DNA from: Archangium violaceum
GTDB lineage: Bacteria > Myxococcota > Myxococcia > Myxococcales > Myxococcaceae
Assembly (NCBI RefSeq): GCF_016859125.1
Contig: NZ_CP069338.1
Span: forward strand, 6,387,501-6,451,500
Length of the DNA: 64,000 bases
Direction of reading: 5' to 3'
The notes under the pieces are model-generated. The model had not been told where the DNA came from and made no database searches. It saw only the letters and a program-made list of their open reading frames with translations. The translations under genes were made by a program, and so were the position numbers. Position 1 is the first letter of the stretch. Each line of letters opens with the position of its first letter. Positions 1-10,700 of this stretch are shown here, one piece after another.

Positions 1-270
1 CCCGGCCCGGAGACGGTGGGTGGCAGTGACTTCTTCGCGCGCATCCCCATCAAGATGGTGGTGAGCGGCAACTACCATGAGATCGCGATGTTCCTGCAGG
101 AGGTCTCGACCATGCGGCGCATCGTGAACGTCAACAACATCAAGCTCGATGGGGCCAAGCTGAAGAACGAAAAGGTGATGCTCAACAGCTCGTTCCTGGC
201 CACCACGTTCCGTTTCGTCGCGGCGAAGCCGGCCGAGCCAGGCAAGCCCGGGGCCAAGAAGAAGAAGTAG
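1..270 (+). CDS. pilO: PilO, type IV pilus inner-membrane alignment protein (C-terminal fragment)
   Basis: The window opens inside this gene; only about the last 89 codons are present, in frame 1, ending at a TAG. PilO is a bitopic inner-membrane protein that pairs with PilN and, through PilP, connects the cytoplasmic pilus motor platform to the PilQ secretin. The visible part has the mixed beta/alpha character of the periplasmic ferredoxin-like fold (IPIKMVVSGNYHEIAMFL, then a run around MRRIVNVNNIKL) and ends in a Lys/Pro-rich tail. The identification rests mainly on pilP and pilQ following immediately in the usual pilMNOPQ order. The true start lies outside the window; the GTG at 16 is internal. 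Confidence 0.85.
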   Translation, partial: PGPETVGGSDFFARIPIKMVVSGNYHEIAMFLQEVSTMRRIVNVNNIKLDGAKLKNEKVMLNSSFLATTFRFVAAKPAEPGKPGAKKKK

Positions 271-320
271 TCGCGGAAACTTGATCGGTCCTGGAAATGG
301 GGCGACAAGGGGATCAGAGG

Positions 321-896
321 ATGAAGACGTTCCATTCCATGTTCATCTCGGGGGCCTTGGCCCTCTCTTTGGTGGGTTGCGGCGAGGAATCGCGGCCTGC
401 TCGGCCTGCGGCTGCGCCCAAGCGCGCCCAGGCGGAGACCGCCCCCAAGGAGAAGGCCGCGGAGACCCCGGTAGCCTCCGTGTCCACGTACGTCTATAAT
501 TACAACCCGGTGGGGAAGCGGGATCCGTTCCGCAGTCCCGTCGAGGACATGGTGCGTGAGGCTCCGCAGGCAGGCCAGCAGATGTCGGCCTGCAACGAGC
601 CGCTGTGCCAGTGGGATATCGACCAGCTCAAGCTGGTGGCGGTGGTGACCGGTGACGCCAACCCGATGGCCATGGTGGAGGACCCGATGGGGCGTGGCCA
701 CATCGTGCGTCGCAACACCCGGTTGGGCCGCGCGGGCGGCAAGGTGACGCAGATCCTTCGCGACGAGGTCATCATCACGGAGACGATCACCACGCCGGAG
801 CGGGTGGTCTACAACCCGGTGAAGATGGAGTTGAAGCAAGAGGGCCGGGTGGATCCTGCCTACGACCTGATGACGGGCAAGAACTGGGAGCCGTAG
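321..896 (+). CDS. pilP: PilP, type IV pilus lipoprotein
   Basis: 191 residues. PilP is an inner-membrane-anchored periplasmic lipoprotein that bridges PilN/PilO to the N0 domain of the PilQ secretin. The ATG at 321 gives a clean lipoprotein signal with lipobox LVGC (Cys20); an earlier start at 297 would put 8 extra charged residues before the signal and is rejected. After the Cys comes a Pro/Ala/Lys-rich disordered linker (about 22-60), then the beta-sandwich region with KRDPFRSP, a typical PilP start motif, and a VAVVTG/PMAMVEDP core. It begins 50 bases after pilO and is followed by pilQ, so it is co-transcribed. Confidence 0.93.
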   Translation: MKTFHSMFISGALALSLVGCGEESRPARPAAAPKRAQAETAPKEKAAETPVASVSTYVYNYNPVGKRDPFRSPVEDMVREAPQAGQQMSACNEPLCQWDIDQLKLVAVVTGDANPMAMVEDPMGRGHIVRRNTRLGRAGGKVTQILRDEVIITETITTPERVVYNPVKMELKQEGRVDPAYDLMTGKNWEP

Positions 897-963
897 GCAC
901 CCGGCGAGCCGGGAACCGGTCGGACGGGTTCCCGTGCCCCATTGCAACTTGTTGAGGGGAAGC

Positions 964-3687
964 ATGCTCGAGGTGAGCGTTGTGACGAGGGGCAAGTTGA
1001 TGAGCGTGGTGGCCGCGTTGATGGTCGCCATCGTGGGTGTCGGGGCCCAGGCCGCCGAGCTCAATACGCTGCGCGACCTGAAGGTCGTGCAGACGGGAGC
1101 TGGCGCCCAGGTCGTGGTGACCGGCACACGGGCACCCACCTTCACCGTCTTCCGGCTGAGTGGCCCGGAGCGGCTGGTGGTGGATCTCTCGTCGGCGGAC
1201 GCCACGGGCATCAAGGGACACCACAACGGACAGGGACCGGTGGCCGGAGTGGTGGCCTCCCAGTTCTCGGATGAGCGCGCCAGCGTGGGCCGGGTGCTGG
1301 TGGCCCTGCACCAGGCCGCGCAGTACGACGTGCGCGCCGAGGGTGATCGGGTCATCATCTCCGTGGACGGAGCAGCGGCTTCCACGCCCGCGGCCGAGGC
1401 GAAGGCCGCACCCGCGGTCGAGCCGAAGCCGGAGGTGAAGCCCGAGCCCGCCACCGTGGCCAGGGCCGAGCCCGCTCCGGCGGTGGCTCCCGCGCCGCGG
1501 CCGGCCGTCGTGGCCGAGCCGCGTGAGAAGAAGCCCGCCGCCGCGCTGCCCGAGAACGTGGTGGCGGCCGAGGCGGACGAGCGCGACGTGGCGCACCCGG
1601 CCCGCCGCATCACCGGACTGTCCTTCGCCCGTGGCACGCTGAACATCCGCGCGGATGGCGAGGTCTCCCGCTACGAGGTCCTGGAGCTGGCGGATCCTCC
1701 GCGGCTCGCGGTGGACGTGTACGGCGTGGGGCTGGCCGCCCGTGCGCCGCGCGTGCGCTCGGGTCCTCTGAAGGACCTGCGCGTGGGCGCTCACTCGGAC
1801 AAGGTGCGACTGGTGCTCGACGTTCGCGACGAGATGCCCGCGTACCGCGTGGAGCGCACCGGCAGTGGTCTGGCGGTGGTGCTCGGGGGCAAGGTGGCCC
1901 GCAAACCCGCCGCTCCGGTCGATACGCCCGAGAAGGTGGTGGCCGAGAACGCGCCCTTGCGCACCACGCCCGTGGACGCGCGGCCGGCGCCGGTGGACGT
2001 CAAGGACGTGACCTTCGACGAGAACGAGTCCGGTGGTCGGGTGAACCTGAAGCTGTCGGGCGCGGTGGCCTGGAAGGTGGAGCGGCCGGATCCCCGCAGC
2101 GCGGTGCTGACCCTGGAGAACGCGAAGCTGCCGCGGCGGCTCGAGCGCAGCCTGGACACCAGCGCGCTGGAGACGCCGGTGAAGATGATCAGCGCCTTCT
2201 CGGTGCCTGGCGAGGGCAACCGGGTTCGCCTGGTGGTGGCCGCGGATGGCGCCATCGATGAGAACGTGAGCCAGGTGGCGGGTGGCCTGTCCTGGCGGCT
2301 CAACGTCAAGGGCGTGAAGACGGAGCAGGTGACCGTCACCCAGCGCACCGCCGGCTTCACCGCCGAGGCGCCCACCTACGCTTCCGAGGGCGCGCCCCAG
2401 CAGGCCCGTTACCGCGGCAAGAAGGTGTCCTTCGAGTTCAAGGACATCGACATCCAGAACCTGCTGCGCGTCATCGCGGAGATTTCCAAGAAGAACATCG
2501 TGGTCGCCGATGACGTCAGCGGCAAGGTGACCATCCGCCTGCGCAACGTGCCCTGGGATCAGGCGTTGGATTTGATCCTGCGCACCAAGTCGCTGGGCAA
2601 GGAGGAGATCGGCAACATCCTCCGCGTGGCCCCGCTGAAGACGCTGGAGGAGGAGGCCAAGCTGCGCCAGGAGCGAAAGAAGTCGCTCATCGCGCAGGAG
2701 GAGTTGCTGGTGAACCTCATCCCGGTGAACTACGCGACGGCCGGCGACATGTCCTCCCGCGTGAAGGACGTGCTGAGCGAGCGCGGGTCGGTGACGGTGG
2801 ACGCGCGGACCAACGTGCTCATCGTCAAGGACGTGCGCGCCAACATCGAGAAGGCCCGGGCGCTGGTACGCAACCTGGACACGCAGACGCCGCAGGTGCT
2901 CATCGAGAGCCGCATCGTGGAGGCCAACACCTCGTTCAGCCGCGAACTGGGCGTTCAGTGGGGTGGTCAGGCTTCGGCCGCGCCGGCCACGGGTAATCCC
3001 ACCGGGCTCATCTTCCCCAACACCGCCGTCGTGACGGGTGGCTCGGCAGGAACCGGTGTCGGTAACGCCGAGAGTCCCAACTACGCCGTCAACCTGCCGG
3101 TGGGTGCCGGTCCGGGTCTCGGTGGTGCGCTGGGCTTCGTCTTCGGCTCCGCCGGTGGCGCGCTCACCCTCAACCTGCGTCTGTCCGCGGCGGAGGCCGA
3201 GGGTGTGGTGAAGACCATCTCTGCACCCAAGGTGACGACGCTGGACAACAACACCGCGCGTATCAGCCAGGGTGTGTCCATCCCGTTCAGCCAGGTGTCC
3301 GCGTCCGGTGCCAACACCACCTTCGTCGAAGCGCGTCTGTCGCTCGAGGTGACGCCGCACATCACCCAGGACGGCAGCATCCTGATGACCATCAACGCGC
3401 AGAACAACCAGCCGGATCCGTCCAACACGGGAGCCAACGGCCAGCCCGCCATCCAGCGCAAGGAGGCCAACACCCAGGTGCTGGTGAAGGACGGCGATAC
3501 CACCGTCATCGGTGGCATCTACGTCCGCCGTGGTAGCAGCCAGAGCAATCAGGTGCCCTTCCTGTCGAAGATTCCGGTGCTGGGTTTTCTGTTCAAGAAT
3601 CACCGCGAGCGTGATGAGCGCCAGGAGTTGCTCATCTTCATCACGCCGCGAATCCTCAACCGGCAGACGATTGCTCAGTCTCTGTAG
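964..3687 (+). CDS. pilQ: PilQ, type IV pilus outer-membrane secretin
   Basis: 907 residues, close to the size of Myxococcus PilQ. PilQ multimers form the outer-membrane gate through which the pilus extends and retracts. The ATG at 964 is preceded by GAGGGGA (954-960) and gives a signal peptide ending near AQA; a GTG at 934 lacks a ribosome site. Three AMIN-like peptidoglycan-binding segments lie at about 35-120, 205-300 and 340-450, separated by Pro/Ala/Lys linkers. The secretin N0 segment starts near 483 (VSFEFKDIDIQNLL), N1 near 575, and the secretin core runs from about 650 to the end with the LLIFITPRIL signature. Three AMIN repeats are typical of myxobacteria. It is the last recognisable pil gene of the operon. 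Confidence 0.96.
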   Translation: MLEVSVVTRGKLMSVVAALMVAIVGVGAQAAELNTLRDLKVVQTGAGAQVVVTGTRAPTFTVFRLSGPERLVVDLSSADATGIKGHHNGQGPVAGVVASQFSDERASVGRVLVALHQAAQYDVRAEGDRVIISVDGAAASTPAAEAKAAPAVEPKPEVKPEPATVARAEPAPAVAPAPRPAVVAEPREKKPAAALPENVVAAEADERDVAHPARRITGLSFARGTLNIRADGEVSRYEVLELADPPRLAVDVYGVGLAARAPRVRSGPLKDLRVGAHSDKVRLVLDVRDEMPAYRVERTGSGLAVVLGGKVARKPAAPVDTPEKVVAENAPLRTTPVDARPAPVDVKDVTFDENESGGRVNLKLSGAVAWKVERPDPRSAVLTLENAKLPRRLERSLDTSALETPVKMISAFSVPGEGNRVRLVVAADGAIDENVSQVAGGLSWRLNVKGVKTEQVTVTQRTAGFTAEAPTYASEGAPQQARYRGKKVSFEFKDIDIQNLLRVIAEISKKNIVVADDVSGKVTIRLRNVPWDQALDLILRTKSLGKEEIGNILRVAPLKTLEEEAKLRQERKKSLIAQEELLVNLIPVNYATAGDMSSRVKDVLSERGSVTVDARTNVLIVKDVRANIEKARALVRNLDTQTPQVLIESRIVEANTSFSRELGVQWGGQASAAPATGNPTGLIFPNTAVVTGGSAGTGVGNAESPNYAVNLPVGAGPGLGGALGFVFGSAGGALTLNLRLSAAEAEGVVKTISAPKVTTLDNNTARISQGVSIPFSQVSASGANTTFVEARLSLEVTPHITQDGSILMTINAQNNQPDPSNTGANGQPAIQRKEANTQVLVKDGDTTVIGGIYVRRGSSQSNQVPFLSKIPVLGFLFKNHRERDERQELLIFITPRILNRQTIAQSL

Positions 3688-3717
3688 CCGGTATCTTTCG
3701 AGCCATCGAGGGAGTCG

Positions 3718-4389
3718 ATGTCCATGAAGCGATTGATGGTGGTTGCGGTGCTGGCCATGGCACCCGTGGGCTGTGTGGCCAATCAGGGAGATGCGCCCGT
3801 GCGCTTCCTCAATACCCGCGCGCTGGAGGCCAATGATGGCTGCACGGCCGCAGCGGATAGATTCATCACCCGTGGAAGCCTCGACCTGGCCGGCTATGGC
3901 AACTACCTGATTGCTCCGAGCGTCGAGACGAATACCGTGAATCAGCCCATCGTCATCGATGGGAAGACGGTTACGAATACCGGGCTCGGTGACATCATCC
4001 TGACCGAGTTGGTCTACTCCTATCAGGCGTCGAGGCCGGGTGTGCGGCTGCCTGCGGATGAGGAGGATCGCGTCCCCATCTACGCCGTCTTCCGTCCTGA
4101 GACGGACCCCGACGAGAGCTACCTCTTCATGTATACGTTCGGCGCGAAGGCACTCGCGGCGCTGCAGGAGCAGGTGCAGGCCGGTGACGAGTCGGTGACC
4201 GTCCTCTCCACGATCTATGCTGAGGGCTATACGAGCAGTGGCCAGAAGGTGAAGAGCAACAAGTTCACCTTCCCCGTCACCGTGTTCGCCACCACGCTCC
4301 CTGCCTGTGCTGATGATGAGGTCTACAGCGGGACGTGTGGGATCCCCGGCATGGACGGCCCCATCACCTGCGTGAATCCCGGCTCCTGA
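3718..4389 (+). CDS. Putative lipoprotein downstream of pilQ
   Basis: 223 residues, function not recognised. The start at 3718 follows GAGGGAGTCG; an ATG two codons later (3724) is equally possible. The signal peptide ends in a lipobox-like APVGC (Cys19), so the product should be lipid-anchored. The mature part is mainly predicted beta structure with several Cys (NDGC, LPAC, SGTCG, ITC) that could form disulphides. It starts 30 bases after the pilQ stop on the same strand, so it is probably in the pil operon. That invites a role at the secretin, but the sequence itself shows no pilotin or TPR similarity and is not Tgl. Its base composition looks somewhat less GC-rich than its neighbours. Confidence 0.75.
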   Translation: MSMKRLMVVAVLAMAPVGCVANQGDAPVRFLNTRALEANDGCTAAADRFITRGSLDLAGYGNYLIAPSVETNTVNQPIVIDGKTVTNTGLGDIILTELVYSYQASRPGVRLPADEEDRVPIYAVFRPETDPDESYLFMYTFGAKALAALQEQVQAGDESVTVLSTIYAEGYTSSGQKVKSNKFTFPVTVFATTLPACADDEVYSGTCGIPGMDGPITCVNPGS

Positions 4390-4430
4390 CTCTTGACCCG
4401 CTCTCCTGAGCCTCCTACAAGCCAGCAGCC

Positions 4431-4793
4431 ATGTCCTTCCGCACGCACCTCGAGTCGGTGGTCAACCAGGTAGACGGGGCCCTGGCCTGTAGTGTGATGG
4501 GCTTCGACGGCATCGCCGTGGACACCCATCAGAAGGAGGAGGCGGCCGAGCTGGAGCTCAATGGCGCCTGGGTGGAGTACGCCAACCTGCTCGGTCAGCT
4601 CCGCCAGGCCGCCGAGGCCCTCAAGACGGGAGAGGTGCAGGAGGTCAGCGTCAACAGCGAGCACGTGCTGACGCTGATGCGCCTCGTCTCCCCGGAATAC
4701 TTCCTGGTGCTGGCGCTCCGGGCGGACGGTAACTATGGAAAGGGCAGATACGTCCTCCGGGTGACCGCCCCCAAGATCCGCGCTGAGCTGTAG
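4431..4793 (+). CDS. Roadblock/LC7-domain protein
   Basis: 120 residues, essentially one Roadblock/LC7 fold: helix (SFRTHLESVVNQV), strand ALACSVMGFDGIAVD, a long helix (EYANLLGQLRQAAEAL), then VLTLMRLVSPEYFLVLALR. In this family VMGFDGIAVD is the typical beta-hairpin. Roadblock proteins act as dimeric partners or GAPs of small Ras-like GTPases; the best known in myxobacteria is MglB, the GAP of the polarity GTPase MglA. This protein is not MglB by position, and no GTPase gene is adjacent. It starts 41 bases after the lipoprotein and ends just before a hairpin that seems to close the pil transcript. A link to pilus polarity is an inference from position. Confidence 0.85.
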   Translation: MSFRTHLESVVNQVDGALACSVMGFDGIAVDTHQKEEAAELELNGAWVEYANLLGQLRQAAEALKTGEVQEVSVNSEHVLTLMRLVSPEYFLVLALRADGNYGKGRYVLRVTAPKIRAEL

Positions 4794-4817
4794 CCTGGAC
4801 GGCTGACGGCGCAGCGC

Positions 4818-4847
4818 GCCGCGCCTTTCCACTTTGCAAGGCGCGGC
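4818..4847. terminator. Hairpin terminator between roadblock gene and efp
   Basis: Perfect 10-bp inverted repeat (GCCGCGCCTT at 4818-4827, AAGGCGCGGC at 4838-4847) with a 10-base loop, 25 bases after the roadblock stop codon. No clear T-tract follows on the plus strand. It marks the likely end of the pil operon; the candidate efp promoter overlaps its right arm. Confidence 0.6.
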
Positions 4848-4862
4848 CCCATCGGCTAGACA
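4834..4862 (+). promoter_or_regulatory. Candidate sigma-70-type promoter of efp
   Basis: TTGCAA at 4834-4839, a 17-base spacer, and TAGACA at 4857-4862, ending 35 bases before the efp ATG. The -35 box sits in the loop and right arm of the preceding hairpin. Assigned by pattern only. Confidence 0.4.
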
Positions 4863-4897
4863 CCCCGGACTTTTCAAGCTGTCCGAAGGAGCCGTTC

Positions 4898-5476
4898 ATG
4901 GCCGGTGTGATTGATACGTCCGAGTTCCGCAAGGGCATGAAGATCGAAGTTGACGGTGAGCCGTTCGAGATCGTCGAGTTCCAGCACGTCAAGCCGGGCA
5001 AGGGCTCGGCCTTCGTGCGCACGTCCATCCGCAGCCTGCTCTCCGGCCGCGTGCTCCAGCCGACCTTCAAGTCCGGCGACAAGGTGGGCAAGCCCGACAT
5101 CGAAGAGAAGGACATGCAGTATCTCTACGAGCAGGGCGGCGACTACTACTTCATGGACACCCGGAACTACGAGCAGACGTTCATCAGCGCGGACGTGCTC
5201 GGGGAGTCGAAGAACTTCCTCAAGGAGAACGTCAACGCCGCCATCATGTTCTACAACGGCAAGGCCATTGGCGTGACCCTGCCGAACTCGGTGGACCTGA
5301 AGGTGACCAAGTGCGATCCCGGCGTGCGTGGCGACACGGTGTCCGGCGCGCTCAAGCCCGCCACGCTGGAGACGGGCTACGTCGTCAACGTGCCGCTCTT
5401 CATCAACGAGGGTGACGTCCTCAAGATCGACACGCGCGACGGCAAGTACCTCACGCGCGTGGCCACCGCAGGCTAG
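4898..5476 (+). CDS. efp: Translation elongation factor P
   Basis: 192 residues, full length for the family. EF-P binds the ribosome next to the P site and relieves stalling at polyproline stretches, which are abundant in this genome (see the Pro-rich linkers of TolA, AccB and the sgmX product). Three beta-barrel domains are visible: a KOW-like N-domain (about 1-65) with the tip loop PGKGSAF carrying the lysine (Lys35) that is post-translationally modified in many species, then two OB domains with the C-terminal signature near [23 protein letters not shown] lies upstream of the ATG. accB follows after 32 bases, so the three genes efp-accB-accC probably form one transcript. No EF-P modification gene is in the window. 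Confidence 0.97.
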   Translation: MAGVIDTSEFRKGMKIEVDGEPFEIVEFQHVKPGKGSAFVRTSIRSLLSGRVLQPTFKSGDKVGKPDIEEKDMQYLYEQGGDYYFMDTRNYEQTFISADVLGESKNFLKENVNAAIMFYNGKAIGVTLPNSVDLKVTKCDPGVRGDTVSGALKPATLETGYVVNVPLFINEGDVLKIDTRDGKYLTRVATAG

Positions 5477-5508
5477 TCGCTCCATCGCGCTTCAGGGAGG
5501 GGACAGAA

Positions 5509-6114
5509 TTGGCAACCAAGCGCAAGGCAGTTCGAACGCTGTCCGCGCCCGCCGAGGAGGCGGGTAGCGTCCGTGTGGAGGGCAACACCACGTCCCTGGA
5601 CGTGGATGCGCTCCGGGAGATCGTAAACATCCTCGAGGCCTCCGAGGTGACGCGGCTCGTGTGGCAGCGCGGGGAGGAGCGGCTGTTCATCCGCCGTGGC
5701 CCCGTGCCCGCGCCCACCATCGTGCACGCGGCCCCGGTCTCGCCCTCGGTGAGCCCTGCTCCGGTGGTGGCAGCCGCCCCCATGGTGGCGGCTGCTCCTT
5801 CCGTGGCGGCTCCGGCGCCGGCCTCCATGGCGGCTCCGGCTCCGGCCTCCGCGGCCGCGGCGGCCGAGAAGCCCGGGCACCTCGTCACCAGCCCGTTCGT
5901 GGGGACGTTCTACCGGACGCCCGCCCCGGACCAGCCCGCCTTCGTGGACGTGGGCTCGGTGGTGAAGAAGGGGCAGGTGCTCTGCATCATCGAGGCCATG
6001 AAGCTAATGAACGAGATCGAAGCCGACGTGGCGGGTCGCGTGGCGGAGATCCTCGTGGAGAATGGGCAGCCGGTCGAGTTCGGCCAGGCGCTGTTCCGCA
6101 TCGAGCCGGTCTGA
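5509..6114 (+). CDS. accB: Biotin carboxyl carrier protein of acetyl-CoA carboxylase
   Basis: 201 residues, starting at a TTG preceded by AGGGAGGGG; no in-frame ATG fits. AccB carries the biotin that accepts CO2 from biotin carboxylase and delivers it to the carboxyltransferase, the first committed step of fatty-acid synthesis. An N-terminal helical segment (about 28-60) is joined by an Ala/Pro/Met-rich swinging linker (about 66-122) to the biotinyl domain. The biotin lysine is Lys165 in EAMKLMNE, and the thumb-bearing region [10 protein letters not shown] is intact. accC follows directly. The low-complexity linker generates long spurious frames on the opposite strand. Confidence 0.97.
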   Translation: MATKRKAVRTLSAPAEEAGSVRVEGNTTSLDVDALREIVNILEASEVTRLVWQRGEERLFIRRGPVPAPTIVHAAPVSPSVSPAPVVAAAPMVAAAPSVAAPAPASMAAPAPASAAAAAEKPGHLVTSPFVGTFYRTPAPDQPAFVDVGSVVKKGQVLCIIEAMKLMNEIEADVAGRVAEILVENGQPVEFGQALFRIEPV

Positions 6115-6154
6115 CATACGCGGGCGGTCTGACGCCCTGCGGAGGCACGACATC

Positions 6155-7540
<1,386 letters not shown>

Positions 7541-7564
7541 CGGTTCCTTGCCTGCTCATCGCGC

Positions 7565-7588
7565 AACCCCCTGATCCCAAAGGGGGTT
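7565..7588. terminator. Hairpin after accC
   Basis: Perfect 8-bp inverted repeat AACCCCCT (7565-7572) / AGGGGGTT (7581-7588) with an 8-base loop. The two terminal Ts and lack of a longer T-tract make it a moderate terminator; it separates efp-accBC from the sgmX-like gene. Confidence 0.5.
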
Positions 7589-7604
7589 GTGGCGGGTGGA
7601 TTCC

Positions 7605-7634
7605 TTGACCCGCGAGGGATGATTCCGCTAGCCT
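7605..7634 (+). promoter_or_regulatory. Candidate promoter of the sgmX-like gene
   Basis: TTGACC at 7605-7610, an 18-base spacer and TAGCCT at 7629-7634, about 80 bases before the ATG and just past the accC hairpin. Pattern-based only. Confidence 0.4.
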
Positions 7635-7716
7635 CGGGCCTCCCTCGTAGTCTCCTTGAAGGAAGCAGAAACCCCAGACTTTCCGGGGGTTTCGCTCGGC
7701 AGGAAGCCCACGCTCG

Positions 7717-10700
7717 ATGGACAAGAACAAGATCATCGAAGCCGCCGCCAAGCTCGTCGCGAAGGGCGCCTACGACAAGGCCATCAAGGAATACCAGAAG
7801 GTCCTGGAGGTCGATCCCAAGGACGGACGTGTCCTCCAGAAGATGGGGGAGCTGTACCAGAAGAAGAACGACAACGTTCAGGCGGCCCACTACTTCACCA
7901 AGGTCGCCGAGGGCTACTCGGCCGACGGCTTCTTCCTGAAGGCCGTTGCCCTCTACAAGCAGGTCCTCAAGCTCAACCCCAACCTGCTGGACGTCAACCT
8001 CAAGCTGGCGGAGCTCCATCAGCAGCTCGGACTGATGTCCGAGGCCATGGCGTATTTCCAGATCGTCGCCAACCACTACGAGAAGTCCGGCGACGTCAAG
8101 AATTCCCTGGATACGCTCAAGAAGATGGTGGATCTCGACCCCGAGAACGTGGCGTCGAAGATCAAGCTCGCCGAGCTGTACGCGCGCGAGAACCTGACGC
8201 GCGAGGCCACCCAGGAGTTCAAGAAGGCCGCCGAGTACCTCAAGCGCAACAACCGGATGGATGACTGGTTCCGGGTGGCCGAGCGCCTCTCCACTCTGGA
8301 TCCGGACAACGTCGCGCTGGCCAAGGATCTGGCCCAGCAGTACCTGTCACGCGGGGATCAGAAGCGCGCGCTGGCCCGGCTCCAGGTGTGCTTCAAGGCG
8401 GACGGGCGCGACGTCGAGACGCTCAACATGCTGGCCCAGGCCTTCCACGGGCTCGGGCAGACGGCCAAGACCATCTCCGTCTACAAGGAGCTGGCCAAGG
8501 TCTACCAGGAGCGCGGTCGCAACCAGGACGCGGCCAACATCTGGAACCGTGTCGCCGAGCTGGATCCCTCTGACGCGGATCTGGCGGCGTACAAGGCGGA
8601 AGGGGCCAGCGCGGCCCCCGCTCCGGCTCCGGTCCAGGCCCCCGCTCCGGCTCCGGTCCAGGCCCCCACGCCCGCCCCAGCTCCCCAGCCCGCTCCCGTC
8701 GCGAAGGCTCCGGTGACCGCGGCTCCGCCCGCTCCGGCTCCTGCTCCGAGCAGCGCCGCGCCCGCTCCGGCGGCTCCAGCCCCGGCCGGCAAGGATCAGT
8801 TCTCCAAGCTGCTGACGGAGACGGAAGTCTACGTCAAATACGGCCTGCACGATAAAGCGCTCGAGCACCTGCGGAAGATCTTCGCGGTGGACCCGGAGAA
8901 CCTCGACGCGCACGAGAAGGCGTACCACATCTACGTCGCCTCCGGGAACGCGGCCCAGGCCGGCGAGCAGCTGCTGAACGTGCTGCGCCTGTGCACGCGC
9001 CGCGCGGAGGTGCAGCGCGCCCAGCCGTACCTGGCCACCATCCTCGAGCAGAACCCCGGCCACCCCGAGGTGCCTGCCTTCCTGGCCGTGCTGCAGTCGG
9101 ATTCGGCGGCGCCGGTCATGGGGGCGCAGGTGGAGACGGTGGGCGAGGACGCCATCCTCGTGGACTCCAACGACGACGAGGTCGTCGTCGCCGACGCGCC
9201 CGCGGATGCCCTGGAGCACCCGCCGGGGGACGAACTGGCCCTCGTCTCCGCGAGCAGCGCGGAGGAGGAGGACGGGCAGATCCTCCCCGGCGAGTTCGGC
9301 ATTCCCGCGGACTCCGACGAGGGGGTGGTGCTCGCGGACGAGCCGGTCGGGGTGGTGTCTGGCGACGAGCCGCTCTTCGGCGCGGGTGACGAGCCCGAGG
9401 AGGCCACCACCGTCTTCATGGAGCCCGTGGGCTCGGACGACGACGCCGCGCTGGTGGTCGCCTCCGCCGAGGAGGACGAGCCGCTGCTGGCGGACGCCGG
9501 TGCCCCGCTGGCGCTCGGCGACGACGAGCCGTTGCCGACGCAGGTGTCGCAGCCCTCGGCGCAGTTGCTCCAGGACTCCTTCTCGGACGCTTCCTCCTTC
9601 CCCGAGCCGGACGACGACCTGCCCACGCGGGTGTCGCCGCTCCCCCTGGAGACGGACCCGTTCGACTCCGTGGAAGAGGGCACCCCGGTGGATACACCGG
9701 CGCTCGGTTCCTACGAGCTCGAGGAGCCAGAGCCCGTGCCCGCGCCCGTGGTGGTGGCTCCCAAGGCCACGCCCAAGGCCCCGCCGCAGGCCGCCGCGCC
9801 CAAGGCTCAGCCCCAGGCCTCCGCGCCCGTCGCCAAGGCGGCGCCAGCGCCCTCCAAGGCCCAGCCCGCTCCTGTCGCCAAGGCGGCGCCGGCGCCCGCC
9901 AAGGCCCAGCCCGCTCCTGTCGCCAAGGCGCCGCCCAAGCCCCAGCCCGCTCCCGTGGTCGAGGAGCCGCAGGAGGAGCCGGCCGGTGAGGAGTGCGACG
10001 AGGCCAGCTTCTTCCTGGATCAGGGCCTCCTCGAGGAGGCGCGGGAGATCCTCGAGACGGTGATGATCGCCTTCCCGGGCCATGCGCGCGCGGAAGAGCT
10101 GATGGCCCGGCTCGAGACGCTCGAGTCCGGCGGTTCCCCGGAGGCCGAGGAGCCCGAGGAGGAGACCCAGGCGGTTTCCGTGCCCGCGGTCCCCGCCCTG
10201 GGCGAGTCCCCCGCCGAGCGCGATGCGTTCGACCTGGCGGCGGAACTGGCCGGCGAGTTCGGCGATCTGGGTGGAGAGCAGCCCGCGGCGTCCGCCGTCG
10301 AGGAGGACTTCCAGTACTCGGTCGAGGAGGTCTTCGCCGAGTTCAAGAAGGGCCTCGCCAAGGTGGTCAAGCCCGAGGACGTGGACACCCACTACGACCT
10401 GGGCATCGCCTACCGCGAGATGGGCCTCATCGACGACGCGCTCAACGAGTTCTCCGTGGCGCGCGAGGGCTGCATGGGCAAGAAGCGTGAGGTGGACTGC
10501 CTCACGATGATCGGCCTGCTGCAGGCCCAGAGGGGTGATGCCGGCGCGGCGGTGGTCACCTTCAAGCAGGCGCTCGCCAGCGAGCACGCCACCGGCGAGG
10601 TGGCCAAGGCCATCGGCTTCGAGCTGGCCATGGCTCACGAGGCCGTGGGCGACGCGGGCAAGGCCCTCTACCACTTCCAGCGCGTAGCCGCGCTCGACCC

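Noticed and set aside
787-3603. 938-residue minus-strand open frame
   Set aside because: Antisense to pilQ; His/Arg/Gly-rich composition produced by third-position GC bias.
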